Source: Plectrocnemia conspersa (taxonomy: Eukaryota; Arthropoda; Insecta; Trichoptera; Polycentropodidae). Taken from it: a stretch of 64,000 nt of DNA. A program made the position numbers and the translations under genes. Below are positions 21,600 to 33,860 of this stretch, in pieces. The notes under the pieces were generated by a model. The model was given only the letters and a program-made list of their open reading frames with translations, was not told the origin of the DNA and ran no database searches. Where the stretch lies: contig VTFK01000220.1 in NCBI GenBank assembly GCA_009617715.1, forward strand, positions 682,001 to 746,000, given 5' to 3'. Each line of letters begins with the position of its first letter. The first letter of the stretch is position 1.

Positions 21600-22110
21600 T
21601 GACTACTAACGTTGACCACATCCGTCCCATTCAACGCCATGGTCACCCCATGTTGCGTCTTCTCCGTGGAAGAATGCCGCGAGGATGGCGTGCCACGGCT
21701 TATCTCCGATCTTCCGTTTTCGCCATATACTACTATACTCACCGCTGCGTTCCGGAAATTAATGTACTACGCAGATGACGCTGGACATTTTCATAAACAA
21801 ATTCCGAGACGGAATAAATTTTTAATATGTATGATGTGATACATGCTGTTGTAGCTACATGTGTATGCACATATCCCGAAGAGGTCCCTATCCCCTTTCT
21901 GGTGCGATGCATTCTCATTTATGGCGAGGACAGCGAGGCTTTATGTTGCATTGTCGTATCAACAATAGCGAAAATTTAATTAACCGATTATTGTCGAACA
22001 CTTCGTGGCATGTGAGATACCGAAAATTGCAAAATGGCGGGCATGTTCATAATGCTTGTTACATCTGGCCACTGGAGAGATTCAGGGGATATGTGACATA
22101 ACAAATCAAC
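21600..22110. other. GC-richer island with two short open frames
   Basis: Frames of 75 and 80 codons (21,612-21,839 and 21,859-22,101, plus) lie end to end in different frames. They show no known motif and no splice signals. Could be conserved non-coding DNA or an old, unrecognised element. Confidence 0.25.
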
Positions 22111-23325
22111 CATAGTTTTAATATTAACCTTGCACCCCTTACTTCAGTTTATTTACATTCTTATTTTTATAATCAATTGCCACTTAAAAGATTTATTAAA
22201 TACATTAAAAAGTGCAAGTACTAAATACAGCATCGTTTGATAGTACCTCAAATTCGTTGTAGTCTGATGAGTGATTTATATACTTTGAGCAAGCTTAGAT
22301 ATGTATTTTTAGACTCGCATCTAAATCATCCCCTTTATTAAAGTAACCGTCCGATAATTACAAAAAATAAATTAATCAACACTTATTCGATGATGGATAT
22401 TAATACTTTTTTTGGAAGAGCTATATGAATATTTTAAAAATTTATGTATTCTGCTGATCTCTGAAATTCTAATAGTTACGGCTGAAACCAATTATATTTT
22501 TGATTACACTTTCTTTTCACGTCGTTTTTGCGCTTGTCAGTTAAAATCTTTCCTCTTTTGGAACCGCTGCTTCCCTCTTGCAACTTCTTATGCCCACGTT
22601 CTCACCCATACAATGGGTGATCTGACGTAGCTGAGGTTTGTATATTATTATTAAATAACGTGAAGAGCTTGAGGAACCTGTGAAAGGATAGTCGTTTGCC
22701 ATATGCTACAATCTTAAATCGTTCAAATAATTTGAGAATAACCGAGTTAAATTATCCGAGAAGTTGAGGTCCGAATTTTTTTTAATATAAACATTTACAA
22801 CTTAAAATGACTAATTGTATTATCAGTCAATAAAATATCAAATAAATGTATCATATTCTTTTTTGGCTTATAGTTTTATTATTAGAAAAAAATCAAATTT
22901 AAGGGAAATTACACATTATTAATTAAGTCGAGCATCGCTATTGATAATTAAAATCTTTGTGATCCACCACTATAATTTATCTTGCATCAAAACTTTTATA
23001 TATGTTTAACCATTTCATATAAAATACACATATTGTTAACGATTGCAATAATACCAAAAAAAAAACTATTGATATTATTATTATTAATATTATTATAATT
23101 AATTGCCCGAAAAATGATCCGAGTACCGCTTGTATGATTTACCATGTTTATTACTTAGCAAAACCAAAGCATTTGAATACCCTGGCAACTATTATTTCTA
23201 TATATTTTTTATTTAAATTGTAAATTACTTAAAAAAATATATTTTAAAAAATTCAAGCGCAGAATCTTTATTATTTTGGAAAAATAAATCTAGCACAACC
23301 AATCTCGTCTTTGGTTGACCGCTTC
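22111..23325. other. Spacer with a small GC-richer patch at 22,490-22,680
   Basis: The patch includes TCACCCATACAATGGGTGA, a 19-bp inverted repeat (about 22,603-22,621). The 72-codon frame at 22,412 is not recognisable. The rest is AT-rich. Confidence 0.4.
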
Positions 23326-23333
23326 ATCTAGTA

Positions 23334-24812
23334 CAGTGGCTGCCAAACTCTTTTGGCCCACGGACTCTGGGTGAAAAATTACATAAATGTACAATATAAT
23401 AGAAAAATTACAAATTTAACTTTGATGTCTTGAATGGTAAATGGTGACGTAAAAATAAAATATAAATAAGACATTTTGTTGAACAAGTAATCATTACAAT
23501 TATAACTGTTGTTTTAAAATACAATAAAAAATAAATGACTTGGATGAAACTGATGGGATGCTATGAGTATATTTATGTCCGGCTCAATGTTTGTGAGTAG
23601 CAACCGCAAATCCCTACAAGTACTAATTTCTAGTCGGTTTCTATTTTTTGTAATGAGGCTCATAACGACACTGAATCCCCGTTCTACCAAATAGAAAGAC
23701 GGAAAAGCAATCAACAGCTTCTGTACAATAACCCATAATGCTGAATATAAAATTGGGATCTGTTTTTGTAACCAGAACATTGTCGTATCCTTGTTTAAGC
23801 ATTGGTTTCAGCTCCTAATTTGTGGATAATTCAATAAGTTGCTCCTGTATTAGTATGTATTCATCTGTATTTGTGCTCTGAGTTTGACTACTTGCAAAAG
23901 GTCGGGAATATCCAAGTGAAGAATGTCTTCAAATCTTTGATTTAGGTACGAATGAAGCGACGTTAAGTGTTGACAATAAGCAAACAAATCTTCATCTCTA
24001 TTTTGCAATTTTGAAAGATTTGGAAACTGAGAATATTCTCCTCTTCCCTAGTTTTATTTGTACAGCAAAAGTTTTTCAACAAACGCAGATCATACACTTT
24101 TAGTTTTGATTAAATTTAATGTGTCACCTTGTAGTTTTAAATTGGTCTCGTTATATCTGGCAAATAAATCGGTCATCTAAGCGATGTCATTTATTGAGAT
24201 ATTTAAATTGTGACGCAAATCATTGTCTTTACTCCCCAGTATTTCCAATATTGAATCAATTGATCCAAACATGCACTTTTAGATAATCAACGTACTTCTG
24301 TGTTAAGTAGTAAACGATTATAGTCATAAGTCATCATTTTTCAAACTAAGTTGAGCAAATAATCTCTCATTTAAGGCATTCCTTTTGATTTTATTGACTG
24401 CTAGTGATTCATGCAAACGTTCACTAAGGTTTTTTGCGACCAAATGTTAATGAATGACACAACGTACCGATAATACATTCGGTATAGCTTGTTTTAAATA
24501 TGGCAGAAAGCCTATGTGTCGTCTTACCATTGCTGGAGCACCGTCAGTAGCAACGGAGATGATTTTAGTCAAGGGTATAGCCTTTAGATCGAAAAATCTT
24601 TTTAATTCAGTAAATAACGTTTCAGCTTTCGTATCAGTTGCCAAAAATTTAGCAAATGACAATTACTGTGATTTTTTTTATTTATTGCTATTTATTTTTA
24701 CTTTCATATAAATGTGTCACATTTTTTTTATTTTATAATAAACCTTGCGCGGACCCCCTGAATGATCCCGGGGACCCCTGAGGGTCCGTAGGAACCACTT
24801 TGGGAACCACTG
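23334..24812 (-). mobile_element. ZBED5-like hAT transposon, internally deleted (1,479 bp)
   Basis: The ends are CAGTGGCTGCCAAACTC and, inward from the right, CAGTGGTTCCCAAAGTGG, the hAT (Charlie/ZBED-like) type. They are flanked by ATCTAGTA (23,326-23,333) and ATCTATTA (24,813-24,820), an 8-bp duplication with one mismatch. On the minus strand the central domain reads ATDGAPAMVRRHIGFL (24,662-24,447). The C-terminal part reads YLVERGFSVVMSLITKNRNR and LLLTNIEPDI (23,780-23,514). The intervening coding region is broken by stops, and the N-terminal BED finger is missing, so it cannot move itself. Confidence 0.9.
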
Positions 24813-24820
24813 ATCTATTA

Positions 24821-25805
24821 CAACCTATATTTATTTGGTAACAGAAAAACCATTGCATTCTTTTTTTTTAAATAATTTTTATTTAAATATAATTAATGAA
24901 ATTTTCTTATTCCTAATATTAAACACCAATGTTAAGTGTAGTATATTTCGTAGACTATTTGAGCAAAAATGTATTTATATTAGATATAATTTCGTATATA
25001 TAATACAATGCCTGCTTTTAATTTCACTTCGCCAGCCATCCCTAACATAAAAAAATACGATCATTTTTCTGTCACATCAAAGAAAAACTGGGAACTCAAT
25101 TATTTCTTTAACGTTGACACGTCGCGCATATATAAAAATATCGAACATGTTAAATTATATTTTTTAACTTTGATATCCTACCCCAATAAAACTACTTAGG
25201 TTAATCCTGTACAATGAACATCATTTTATTCTACGCCTTTGCTTTCAAGTAATATGGGCATCGTCTTTTAGTAGTTCTTAGCCATAGAGATATAATTTTT
25301 AACTAATAAAATAAACGGATTTAAAAATGAATAAAAAAAAATTTTTTTGCACCTCTGGTTTTTGTAATACCAACGGTCAAATTTTGGCACATTACCGGTA
25401 TTACTAGTATTGCAATCCTTATTGCTATAAATTATAATTAGAATCCAGTTAATTTATATTTTTTGTTAAAGTGAAAATACTACTACTACTATTTATAAAT
25501 ATTATATTAACATCTTTATCTATAGTTTTCAATGGTTAAAAAAATGTATTTTTTGATTTCATACAAATTACAATAAATCGCGTTTATTGCACTCAAACTA
25601 TTTATAAAAAGCATGACACAATGCAATTATCTGTCAATATAAATAGTATTCTCAAATATGCATGTTTTTAGAAATCGGTCTGTACGTGTTAAAAATTGTA
25701 CGACAAATTTATTAGACAGAATTAGATCAATGTAATTTTGGCTAGTTTTGCCTAATAAGCTTTTTCACTATCATAGTTTTTAGGAGCAGCCTTCTCTGTC
25801 ACCAC
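24821..25805. other. AT-rich spacer
   Basis: No gene seen. The short frames at 24,835-25,199 have low complexity and no motif. Confidence 0.5.
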
Positions 25806-26290
25806 ATTTTTACTCAAGACATATTAAATATTTATTTCTATGTAAACTTTCTCTAAACTCCAAAGCTTTTACTTTGTCTTGACCCCGCATCTTTGCCCCG
25901 CGATTACCTCCTAGCCGTGAAACAAGCCGTCTTAGTAATTGGCTTCCGTAAACGGGAGCCTCAACTTTGACCCCTTGGCCCACGATTAAAACTTGTCTAA
26001 TTGGTGGCGGTAGCTCGGTTATTATTTTTCCATCATCCCACAGGTAAGGTAACAACGCAAACTGGTTCTCGGGCCACCTATTGTCGATCCCCCTTTTACG
26101 CCGCAGCCTGCGAGACCTGTTAATTAAAAGCGCCGGCTAGACGCCGTTTTACGGCCGGTCTTTTATTCAAAAGCTGACTAAATTGCCCTGTCTGAACTTC
26201 GCTTGCCCTTTGGCTTTTGGTGCGTGGGGAATTTTCGGACGTTTGATTTCAAAGCTTCGACGCTCGGTGTTAGTTAAAAACTGATTAATA
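25806..26290. other. GC-richer island, candidate conserved non-coding element
   Basis: CG-containing words throughout (for example GCGCCGGCTAGACGCCG near 26,130). The 81-codon minus frame (25,810-26,055) has no recognised motif. Function unknown. Confidence 0.25.
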
Positions 26291-27608
26291 TAATCGAGAT
26301 AGTGGTTTTACTTTTATTATACATATAATCATTTTAGTATTACAAAGAACTTACGCTTCCATAAACCGGCAAAATAATAAATTATTGTATATCATAGGTT
26401 CCTTGTCGCAACTTAGATCTACTGATGTTTAAACAATTTTACAATCGTCATAAAATTCGCGGAGCACCAAAATCAAAGAGTAGGAAAAAAAATAAAATAT
26501 ACAGATATTTTAACTTTTATTACGAATTAAACGGATTAAATAACAATTAAAAAAAATATATAGTATATATTCGTAAAAACTATAATTAAAAATAATTGTT
26601 GAAATTAATTTGAGGCGAAAATCATTTCCTGATAATTGAGCTTGTCGGATTTTGCAGATTTCAGTGATATTATGTATACTATTTAAAATCGCTACTCTCA
26701 ATTCTCTTTCGCGTTTCTTATTTTTTATATTGGTTATTGTCGATGAACCACTGAAATTTTTATTGGCTTGGTATTTGTCTCAAAAAATCCATAATTCCTC
26801 AAGAATTATTTCAGATAATTTTATTCTTAGAGTAGGTACAAAAATGCAACTAATTTTTTTTTTGTACGAAAATTCACAACTCGATGTATCAATTGTGACA
26901 AAGGGATTTCGTATCTAGTCATATTTTCTGTATTTAGGGAAGGAAATTAACATTATTTTTTTCTTCCAATAAAGTTAAATGTTCTGTTATATTAATAGTG
27001 GTATCATTTAGCGAAGAACACATATCTACCCTATTGTTTTAATATGCGATTTTTCTAAGCAGATTCTTTTTTCAGTGGATGTCAAAATAAAATCTGTTTT
27101 TTTTAATGCTGGTATAAATGATATTTAAATAATAAAAAATGACAGTTAAATATGCCATTTTAGCACACCAAATATAATTTTAAAGACATTGTACAGTTTT
27201 ATTTTGTAAAAATGTTATTAATTTATTATTATATTTTAAAAATCGGCATAACACTTTTTACCTGGATCACAGCCTCATTTGAGTATGCAAAAGCAAACAT
27301 CCATAGTTTGTTAATATTCTTCTTTCTTCTCCTTGTGACTCGACCCTAGCACGGCCGAATATATGTGTAAAAAATTGGAAGTTGAGGCGTACGCTGAAAT
27401 ACATGATTTCCATACTGTAATAATCATTACGTAATCTATTTTATTTCGATATCTATCTCCAGATGAAGTCTTATGTGTTAGTTAAAACATATATTCATAA
27501 TGGAGAATTTATTTTTTCTCATAGAGAATATATTATAGGTATTAAAAAATCCTATAATTCTTGAGACTCGAGAATATATAACCAAAACACTGCTGTATTG
27601 TAAAACTT
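26291..27608. other. AT-rich spacer
   Basis: No gene or recognised repeat. The 88-codon frame at 26,652-26,918 is F/L/I-rich and has no family resemblance. Confidence 0.45.
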
Positions 27609-27820
27609 TCTTTAAACACTTCAATCATAAACTTTATTTAAAACCTCCACATTTCTTTCGATAAGTTCATCTGAACTTGCACCAAACAGAGCTGCGGCGA
27701 ATCGACTGAAATGACTGTCAAAACTGGTCCATTGAAACAGTTTAACTCGTTCTTCAAATAATTTATATAAAGACTTGCTCCATATATGATTACTATTACT
27801 CAGCTTCATTTATCATATTT
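27609..27820 (-). other. Unrecognised 62-codon open frame
   Basis: The minus frame 27,809-27,621 has fairly balanced protein-like composition (contains ERVKLFQWTSFDSHFSRF) unlike neighbouring frames. No family was recognised and no repeat mate was seen in the window. Possibly a transposase remnant. Confidence 0.15.
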
Positions 27821-27889
27821 TTTCTCCTAACAATAGATCCACTGAGAGTAGAGAATGCATCCTTGTAGTACGCTTTACTAGACTTTAAT

Positions 27890-28154
27890 TAATTACTGTC
27901 TGGTCAGATTGAAACGTCTCGCGAATTTTTATTCATTGCCCCCCTCTCACCCTCTCGCCGTTTCGTTGTCGTGCGACAGTCACGATTTCATTCGTTAGTT
28001 TAATTACTGTCCCCCGCGTTGGATTTAACCTCTCGCGAGTGACGTAAAGACCCCCACACACGGTGCGCGCGTGGGCGGGTGGGTGCACACTCCAGATCGG
28101 CTTAATGATTATCTGATTAGTTGTCCCCGTAATCCGCTTACCATTATCTTACTT
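27890..28154. promoter_or_regulatory. GC-richer island with homeodomain-type words
   Basis: Includes TTAATGATTATCTGATTAG and CGTAATCCGCTTACC close together (about 28,102-28,140), resembling Hox/PBC and Otx/Bicoid core words. A GT/GC-rich tract precedes them. Regulatory function is inferred only. Confidence 0.25.
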
Positions 28155-28216
28155 TGGCCCGCGGGCCACACACGACGGCCCGCGTTCGCGACCGGCCCAA
28201 AAAGAGTTTGAGAAAC
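28155..28216 (+). repeat. Isolated hAT terminal sequence
   Basis: GGCCCAAAAAGAGTTTGAGAA (21 bases here shortened: key words GGCCCAAAAAGAG and TTTGAGAAAC) after CG-rich GGCCCGCG words is typical of a hAT 3' end. The final bases (AATG) depart from the usual CCTG. No mate end or target duplication was found, so it is probably a truncated or deleted insertion. Confidence 0.4.
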
Positions 28217-28925
28217 AATGTTCAAAATGCATTTCTGCAAGACGAATCAATCCGTTCTTATTGACAATAAAAATAATTAGGGGTTTTGTTCGTTGTGTTT
28301 GTTAAAATACACCTAGAAAATTTTCTACGATGAAAAGATTACCTTACATTTTTTAATTATTTTATGACAATTTTCATTGTGTTTTTAATAAAATTTATAT
28401 TATTTTATGAGGACGAAATAAAGTGGAATAATTGCATGGATTCATATTCAATGTTAAAGATATAGTACTAAATTTATCTAGGTGCACTGCATGCTTTACA
28501 AAAAAAATTGAGTGAGAAGCTTACCAACATTTTAGCAAAACTTCCTTTAAAACTAGATTTCGAACTTAAAGGTAAAATTGCGATATTATTTTTGATTAAA
28601 ACTAAAAGGTAAAATTTTGATGGAATATATTTTACCATTTAAACAGATGCCTGAATTATTTTATGAAATAAAGGGAGGGCCAAGATTTTTACAAATATGA
28701 AGTGAAAAAATATAAAGTTTGAAAGCATTGTGATAATATATTTCATTACAATAAATAGACCTTCGGGATGTCTAGTTTTGATACCGGTAAAAATAAGATC
28801 ATAGATTCGAACCTTACTCAATAGTCGAATGTCTGATTGTACATATCAAACTTCGTTAAAAGTGTTTTATATAACTAAAATTTGCAATTAAAAATTTATC
28901 TCTCTTCCAACAAACGATAGTTAGC
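28217..28925. other. AT-rich spacer
   Basis: No gene or recognised repeat. Confidence 0.5.
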
Positions 28926-29480
28926 ACTCATTCTATTTCAGCGCAACACCTCCGGGCGACCGCCATTTTGGGTCTGTGCAAATTTTCGATAAATCCGGCG
29001 CCGACACGGAAAGTTGGCTGCTGGAGTGACCATTTTTCCTGGGCGGCCGACGTAAGTGCATTTGCTTGTCGTGGAATGCCTGCGACACCTCTACACCTCT
29101 GAATAAATTAACCCGAAACAATGAGAGCGGACCGAGGGCCGCCGATCGACTTTAATTTGTTAACGATCTCCGCTTTAGTGTGTGCGTGTGCGTGTGTGCT
29201 TAACCCTTTTCGCTAGCGTGTGTTGGTGAGCTCGCGACACAATGCCCGAACCCTGTCGCTCCTTATTTATATCGCCCGTCTAAATCTCCCGACATTACTA
29301 CTAGTTGCTCTAATAAATTTCGGCAAAGTGGCAAAGCCGTGGATCTTCCGCGGGTTAGCCGGGAACGAAAAATACACTGCGTACCGCCGACAAATAAAAG
29401 GCAAATTCCTTGAGAAATCAATGGCTTTTTTATTAGCCGATGCGGGAATTTACGTTGGATTTTTCTCCATCTCATAATTC
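28926..29480. other. GC-rich island containing an exon-like segment
   Basis: About 550 bp of GC-richer sequence. The segment 28,942-29,051 has an acceptor-like CTATTTCAG before it and GTAAGT after it, and one plus frame is open for all 36 codons. Further on are a GTGTGTGCGTGTGCGTG run (about 29,177) and open frames on both strands. No family recognised. Confidence 0.3.
28942..29051 (+). CDS. Exon-like 110-nt segment, protein not recognised
   Basis: Bounded by ATTTCAG (28,935-28,941) and the donor GTAAGT (29,052-29,057). The frame open throughout contains GLCKFSINPAPTRKVGCWSD. Another frame reads GDRHFGSVQIFDKSG but stops before the donor. It may be an alternative exon of the same hypothetical gene as 14,387 and 50,246, or a chance open frame in a GC-rich island. 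Confidence 0.15.
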
Positions 29481-29939
29481 TCTCCTTTTTTACGATAATT
29501 GGCATTCATTTTGGACAACAGCTTAAAACGTTATATTTTATATATTTCGATAGTGTAAATTTTTACAATATCATCAATCAAGTAGATGAGGCTATATTTT
29601 AAGCTCAATATATATTTCTTTTGGAGATTCATTGATGTATGATGTATGGTCATTTCAAATGACCACTGTGACATGTACACTAAATGTACATCACCGGAAC
29701 ATGAAAATGAAAATGTAATAATATGTTCATTAACATACATTATGAAATATTCGCAATTGCCGATAAAATTCACTAACGTTATTACTAGAAATATTTAAAA
29801 TCACTAAGTTCATTTGGTGAAGAGCTCTTTGTCTCTTGTGTTGATTTTTTGCTATGTAGTTCGACATTTTAGTAGGGCTCAGTGTACCAGTTTTGTGGAT
29901 GATCAGATGAATGAGTGTATATAAAATCAAAAGATTAGT
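29481..29939. other. Spacer
   Basis: No gene seen. The short minus frames are unremarkable. Confidence 0.5.
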
Positions 29940-30375
29940 GTACATACTAAGGATTGAAGTCTCCGTTTCGTATCGATAATGAACGATAATTTTCGATAAC
30001 GATAATTTTTTACTATCGTTCGATATTGATAATGAACGATAATGAATTTTTCAATTATCGATCTCAAACGATAGTGATCAATAATGAACGATATTATCGT
30101 TTGTTTAAGTGATATTTGGCGAAAAAGTACAAAATAAAACAATGTTAACCAATGGCGCGTGAAATTATGCTTCATACTTCACGCTTATGGCCAAACTAGT
30201 CCTGGTACTAGAAAAGGGTAAAGATGGGAGTGAGGGATTTTCTGCTGATGATTCACTGACCGCTCAAAAAATATTCCCATTTCTATTATCTTGGAAAAAT
30301 GCTTGCTACTGACACAATGAATTTCAGAGACAAATGGAACGAGTTTTTCCGAAACTTAGTACTGAATAGCACCAT

Positions 30376-30430
30376 GTACGTATGGCTAATCAACTTGACC
30401 CGTATTACAAAGGATTACCTCTTATTCAGT
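30376..30430 (+). pseudogene. hAT family B transposase fragment upstream of the nested insertion
   Basis: The plus frame reads ANQLDPYYKGLPLIQ, resembling the hAT LDPRYK block that precedes the dimerisation domain. The frame continues on the other side of the nested element with FNKEESTLRRFL (31,542 onward). This shows that the two parts were once contiguous. Confidence 0.75.
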
Positions 30431-31533
30431 TAGAGTCTCCAATTCGAGTAATCGAGTACTCGATACTCGAGTATTTTTGTCTATTTTTCAAGTACTTGAT
30501 AATCGAATATTTTGAAAATTACTCGATTAATACTCGAAATTAAAAAATTTTGAAATATTTCAGAAACAAAAATAACTTTAACTCGGTCCGGTAAAGGTTA
30601 ACGTCTTGCTTTTATTTGGCGTTTATGCCCGAAGTCCCGAGTTAGAGCGGTTACTATCAGGTATAATTTTTTCATAGTTCCATAGTTGCATAGTTCCGGT
30701 CGTCGGCTATGTTAGTGGGTACGACGGAGAAATTTCTTTTGTGTTTTCTGTTCGACAGTCCCGACTTATCTAATTTATGGCAATGAACAATATGAAATAT
30801 CAACAAAATTTTTTTTAGGTCGTATGACTATGCAGTTGTAGCGTAAAGTGTTGTAAATTGTTTATACTGATCCCTCAGCTTAAAATATAAATCAAAACAA
30901 TTGTGTGTTTTAAAGGCATTTAAAGTAAAGTCAGTTCTTTGCGAACCGTTTAGCTCTAGAGTGAAAGGGATTCACTCAAATACATCTTCGAAGGATATAG
31001 ATTTAAATTCTTCGCATTAATCAGAAGGAGTAAAATATTGTATATTGTTAAGAAAAAAAATTTATTCAAGAAGAATTACAAAATGCTATTTTGTCAATAG
31101 TCGAAGGAAATAAGAGAAAAGCAGAGAAGGGAATGAAAGAAGAGAACATAAAAAGAGAGTTCAAAAAATTTTATATCTATAAAAAGCGAACAGATATAAA
31201 TTAGAAGCCTTATCCAACGCGTTAATGACAATAAGACCAACAGCAACGGAAAGGGTTTTTTCCATAACGGGAATAATAAAACCAAAGGTTAGCAGTAATA
31301 ATAAATTCGAGACACTTTTTGCATTATTGTTTTTAAAAAGTATGTTCGTGAAGTTAAAATAATTGTAAAAATTAACATACCAAGTATTTTATTTATTTAT
31401 TTATATGTACACGAATTTGAATATTAGCTATTTTGGTACATTTGGTAAATACTCGAAAGTACTCGAGTACTTATTTTAAAATTTTAATATTCGATTCTCG
31501 ATTAGTTGATGGTTCGAGTAATTGGAGACTCTA
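30431..31533 (+). mobile_element. hAT family A, copy 2, nested in hAT family B (1,103 bp)
   Basis: Flanked by TATTCAGT (30,423-30,430) and TACTCAGT (31,534-31,541), an 8-bp duplication with one mismatch. The sequence is collinear with copy 1 but in reverse orientation. It retains only the C-terminal 53 codons of the transposase (31,201-31,362). It lies within the coding frame of the family B transposase. Confidence 0.92.
31201..31362 (+). pseudogene. hAT family A transposase, C-terminal dimerisation segment
   Basis: The plus frame runs from LEALSNALMTIRPTATERVF through SITGIIKPK to FALLFLKSMFVKLK and a stop. ATERVFS and the LFLK end are hallmarks of the hAT dimerisation domain. It is the best preserved of the three copies in this window but 6 bp shorter than the other two. 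There is no upstream catalytic domain. Confidence 0.85.
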
Positions 31534-31541
31534 TACTCAGT

Positions 31542-32258
31542 TCAACAAGGAAGAGTCCACTCTAAGAAGATTTCTTGACTCACATCCATCGTCTCAAGAG
31601 GTTGAACAGGAAACTCCAAAAACGCAGCATATCTGACTGGCATCAACTCCTGCCCTCGACGACATAAATTTCATGGATCAGTTGGTGGCTGGAAAAGCTC
31701 AGTATGAGACTAAAAGTAGTGGGACTCCTTCAAGATTTATCCCGGACCTTCATCTTATAAAATTGATGTATTTCCCTGGTAGAAAGACTACAACGGGATC
31801 TTCCTGTTGTTGGCGGTTGAAGCCAGAAATGGCCAGAAAAGTGAACGGGTTTTTTCTGCTAGAGGAAACCTTGTAACACCTTAGAGTATAAGGTTTGACC
31901 CGTCAAACGTTGAGAAGATCTTTTACATACAACTAAATCACAGTAGAGTCCGTATCACTAAATACAACATTGGAATTCATATTGTTGAAAAATTACCTGT
32001 CGGAGAGAGGAATGATGAGGAGAGTGGACCATCATTTGTAACTAGAAGAAGTCGTACTGGTTCTGCATCCAGTGCAGCAAGTAAGGACTCCAGCAACACT
32101 TTGAATATGACTCAAAGAAAAGCTCAAAGACAGTTACCGAAAATTTAAAAAAAAAAGTTACAAAAAATTGTGAATGCTCCAAACTCAAAAGATGATGTTG
32201 TCAGCATTGGTCCTTCAGAGACTATCAGTGCAAGTTACACAGATACAGAAACTGATTA
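31542..32258 (+). pseudogene. hAT family B transposase, C-terminal part, broken
   Basis: After FNKEESTLRRFL the frames read EMARKVNGFFLLEETL and, in an alternative frame, FSARGNLVTP, a stop, SIRFDPSNVEKIFYIQ. FSARGNLVT is the conserved FSAAGNIVT motif of the hAT dimerisation domain, and NVEKIFYIQ fits the following NVEKLVFL. Frameshifts and a stop separate the pieces. The downstream stretch to 32,258 is S/T/Q-rich (contains RRSRTGSASSAASKDSSN) and is a likely acidic or polar tail. Confidence 0.7.
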
Positions 32259-32703
32259 AAGACTTATCTTGCTGTGAATGCATCAATGCATCTTAAAAAG
32301 TGATTAAAATAAGGTGAATTTTTTGAAATTTTAATATTTGTGAATTTTGGCTGCAAAGATAAAGTAATATTTTTAATATTTAATGTTCTGGTTATTTTAA
32401 TTTATAACTGGTAATTTCAGATAATTTTTAAATAATAAAAGCTTAATAAAATTTTGTTAGCAAAATTTTTTTTTAATACAAACAAAAGTTACAAAATTTA
32501 TCGTTAATTTTTGAGGTTGTACAAAATTAAACAATATTTATATTATAGTAATATTAAACGATAGTATGTTCATTATCGATTACACGAACGGTAATATCGA
32601 TCAAACGATAAATTTAATTTATCGGTATCGACCATTATTGATCTAATCGATAATATATTTTTCGTTCATTATCGTTTCGAACATTTCGCTCCTTAGTAAA
32701 TAC

Positions 32704-33200
32704 CTACAAAAATAATTTAGTAGTGCTAAATCTGAATTCATAAGAAGACAATAATTCATATCTTCCCTCTAAGATTTTTTGTGATCTTCCTCATGTAAGC
32801 ATTGAAAAGATAAAAGAGCATTAAGAACGGGCACAAAAGTATTTATTTTGGTCGTTGCCAGGATCAGTGCAGCGCTTACACTGTCACCACGTGCTTGTCC
32901 GTTGCACGTGCTCCTGTGCAGCGAAAACTTTTCCGTTGTTCCGACACTTTGATGACAGGAAAAGTACAGTACTCGCAAAAGACAAATGCACTTCGCGTGC
33001 TTCGAATGACTTTCTGACTCAACTTGTACTACGTAAATATCACACGTTTCCTCAAACCTTGCCGACTGAATTTTTCGTGACACTGGTACTAGTGATCCTT
33101 TTTTCAGCAATATATATTTATATTTATCTGGTAAGAAGATCAGCTTCATATGCTATCTTAGTATATTTTTTAATAGATCAATTAGTTTGATGCTCCTTAG
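32704..33200. other. Island with overlapping frames on both strands and two E-boxes
   Basis: Frames of 111 codons (32,855-33,190, plus) and 126 codons (32,769-33,149, minus) overlap. Neither resembles a known protein, and mirrored frames suggest composition rather than coding. Two CACGTG E-boxes lie 17 bp apart (32,888-32,893 and 32,905-32,910). Confidence 0.25.
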
Positions 33201-33530
33201 CGTTTTAGACGCCTTATTATTGCACTATTACTATATTTAGAACTCGATAAATCATATCTATGCAGAAAATATTTAGTGTAGTACAGATTCGATTTCTTAA
33301 ATATTATTGTTAAATTAGTTCTTGTTTATATAATCTTTTTGACTATTTTTTTATACATTTATTGTAGTGAAACTCACCACTTTAAATATGTTTCATATTG
33401 CATAAAATATTGAGCTGAAATGAAGTGCAAAATATTATAATAAAACATAGTTGCAGACTTATTATTTTATTTATGTTGGCAAATACGAAATGGAGTCTGC
33501 AAACATTGAATCTATAGAAAATAAATAGCA
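33201..33530. other. AT-rich spacer
   Basis: No gene or recognised repeat. Confidence 0.5.
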
Positions 33531-33860
33531 AAGCGTCGAATCCCGACCACAAGATGAGCAATTTCGCCCAGAAGCGCGAAGAGTGATTGATAAGCGTGGG
33601 TCATTATTGACGCGATTACGCTAGTAAGCCACGGGCCAATTATGCCCCGGGGCCGAATCCGGCACGTACGTACCTCCTGGGAACGGAGGCCTCCTTGCGG
33701 ACAGACAAATTGCTCCCATCTCTTCTTATGTGGGATACGCGTATAAGATACAGTGCGCGTCCGACGATAAACGGTAATTATTCGAATTTACTACAACATA
33801 ATTTCGGACGCGCATATTATATGTAATAGGTAGCGGCCGATATGTGCCTTGAGATTAGCT
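33531..33860. other. GC-rich island, candidate conserved non-coding element
   Basis: One of the most GC-rich stretches of the window (for example CCCCGGGGCCGAATCCGGC near 33,642 and GGAACGGAGGCCTCC near 33,680). No open frame or transposon end. Regulatory or structural role unknown. Confidence 0.3.

Larger units (their letters stand above)
29948..32695 (+). mobile_element. hAT family B (2,748 bp including a nested hAT family A copy)
   Basis: The ends are TAAGGATTGAAG and, inward from the right, TAAGGAGCGAAATG. They are flanked by GTACATAC (29,940-29,947) and GTAAATAC (32,696-32,703), an 8-bp duplication with one mismatch. Subterminal zones on both sides are full of GATAATGAACGATAA-type words in both orientations. 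Without the nested copy the element is about 1.64 kb. It carries hAT transposase pieces on the plus strand before and after the nested copy but no complete gene. Confidence 0.88.

Noticed and set aside
32769..33190. 126- and 111-codon frames as host proteins
   Set aside because: Mirrored frames in a GC-richer stretch, with no known motif.
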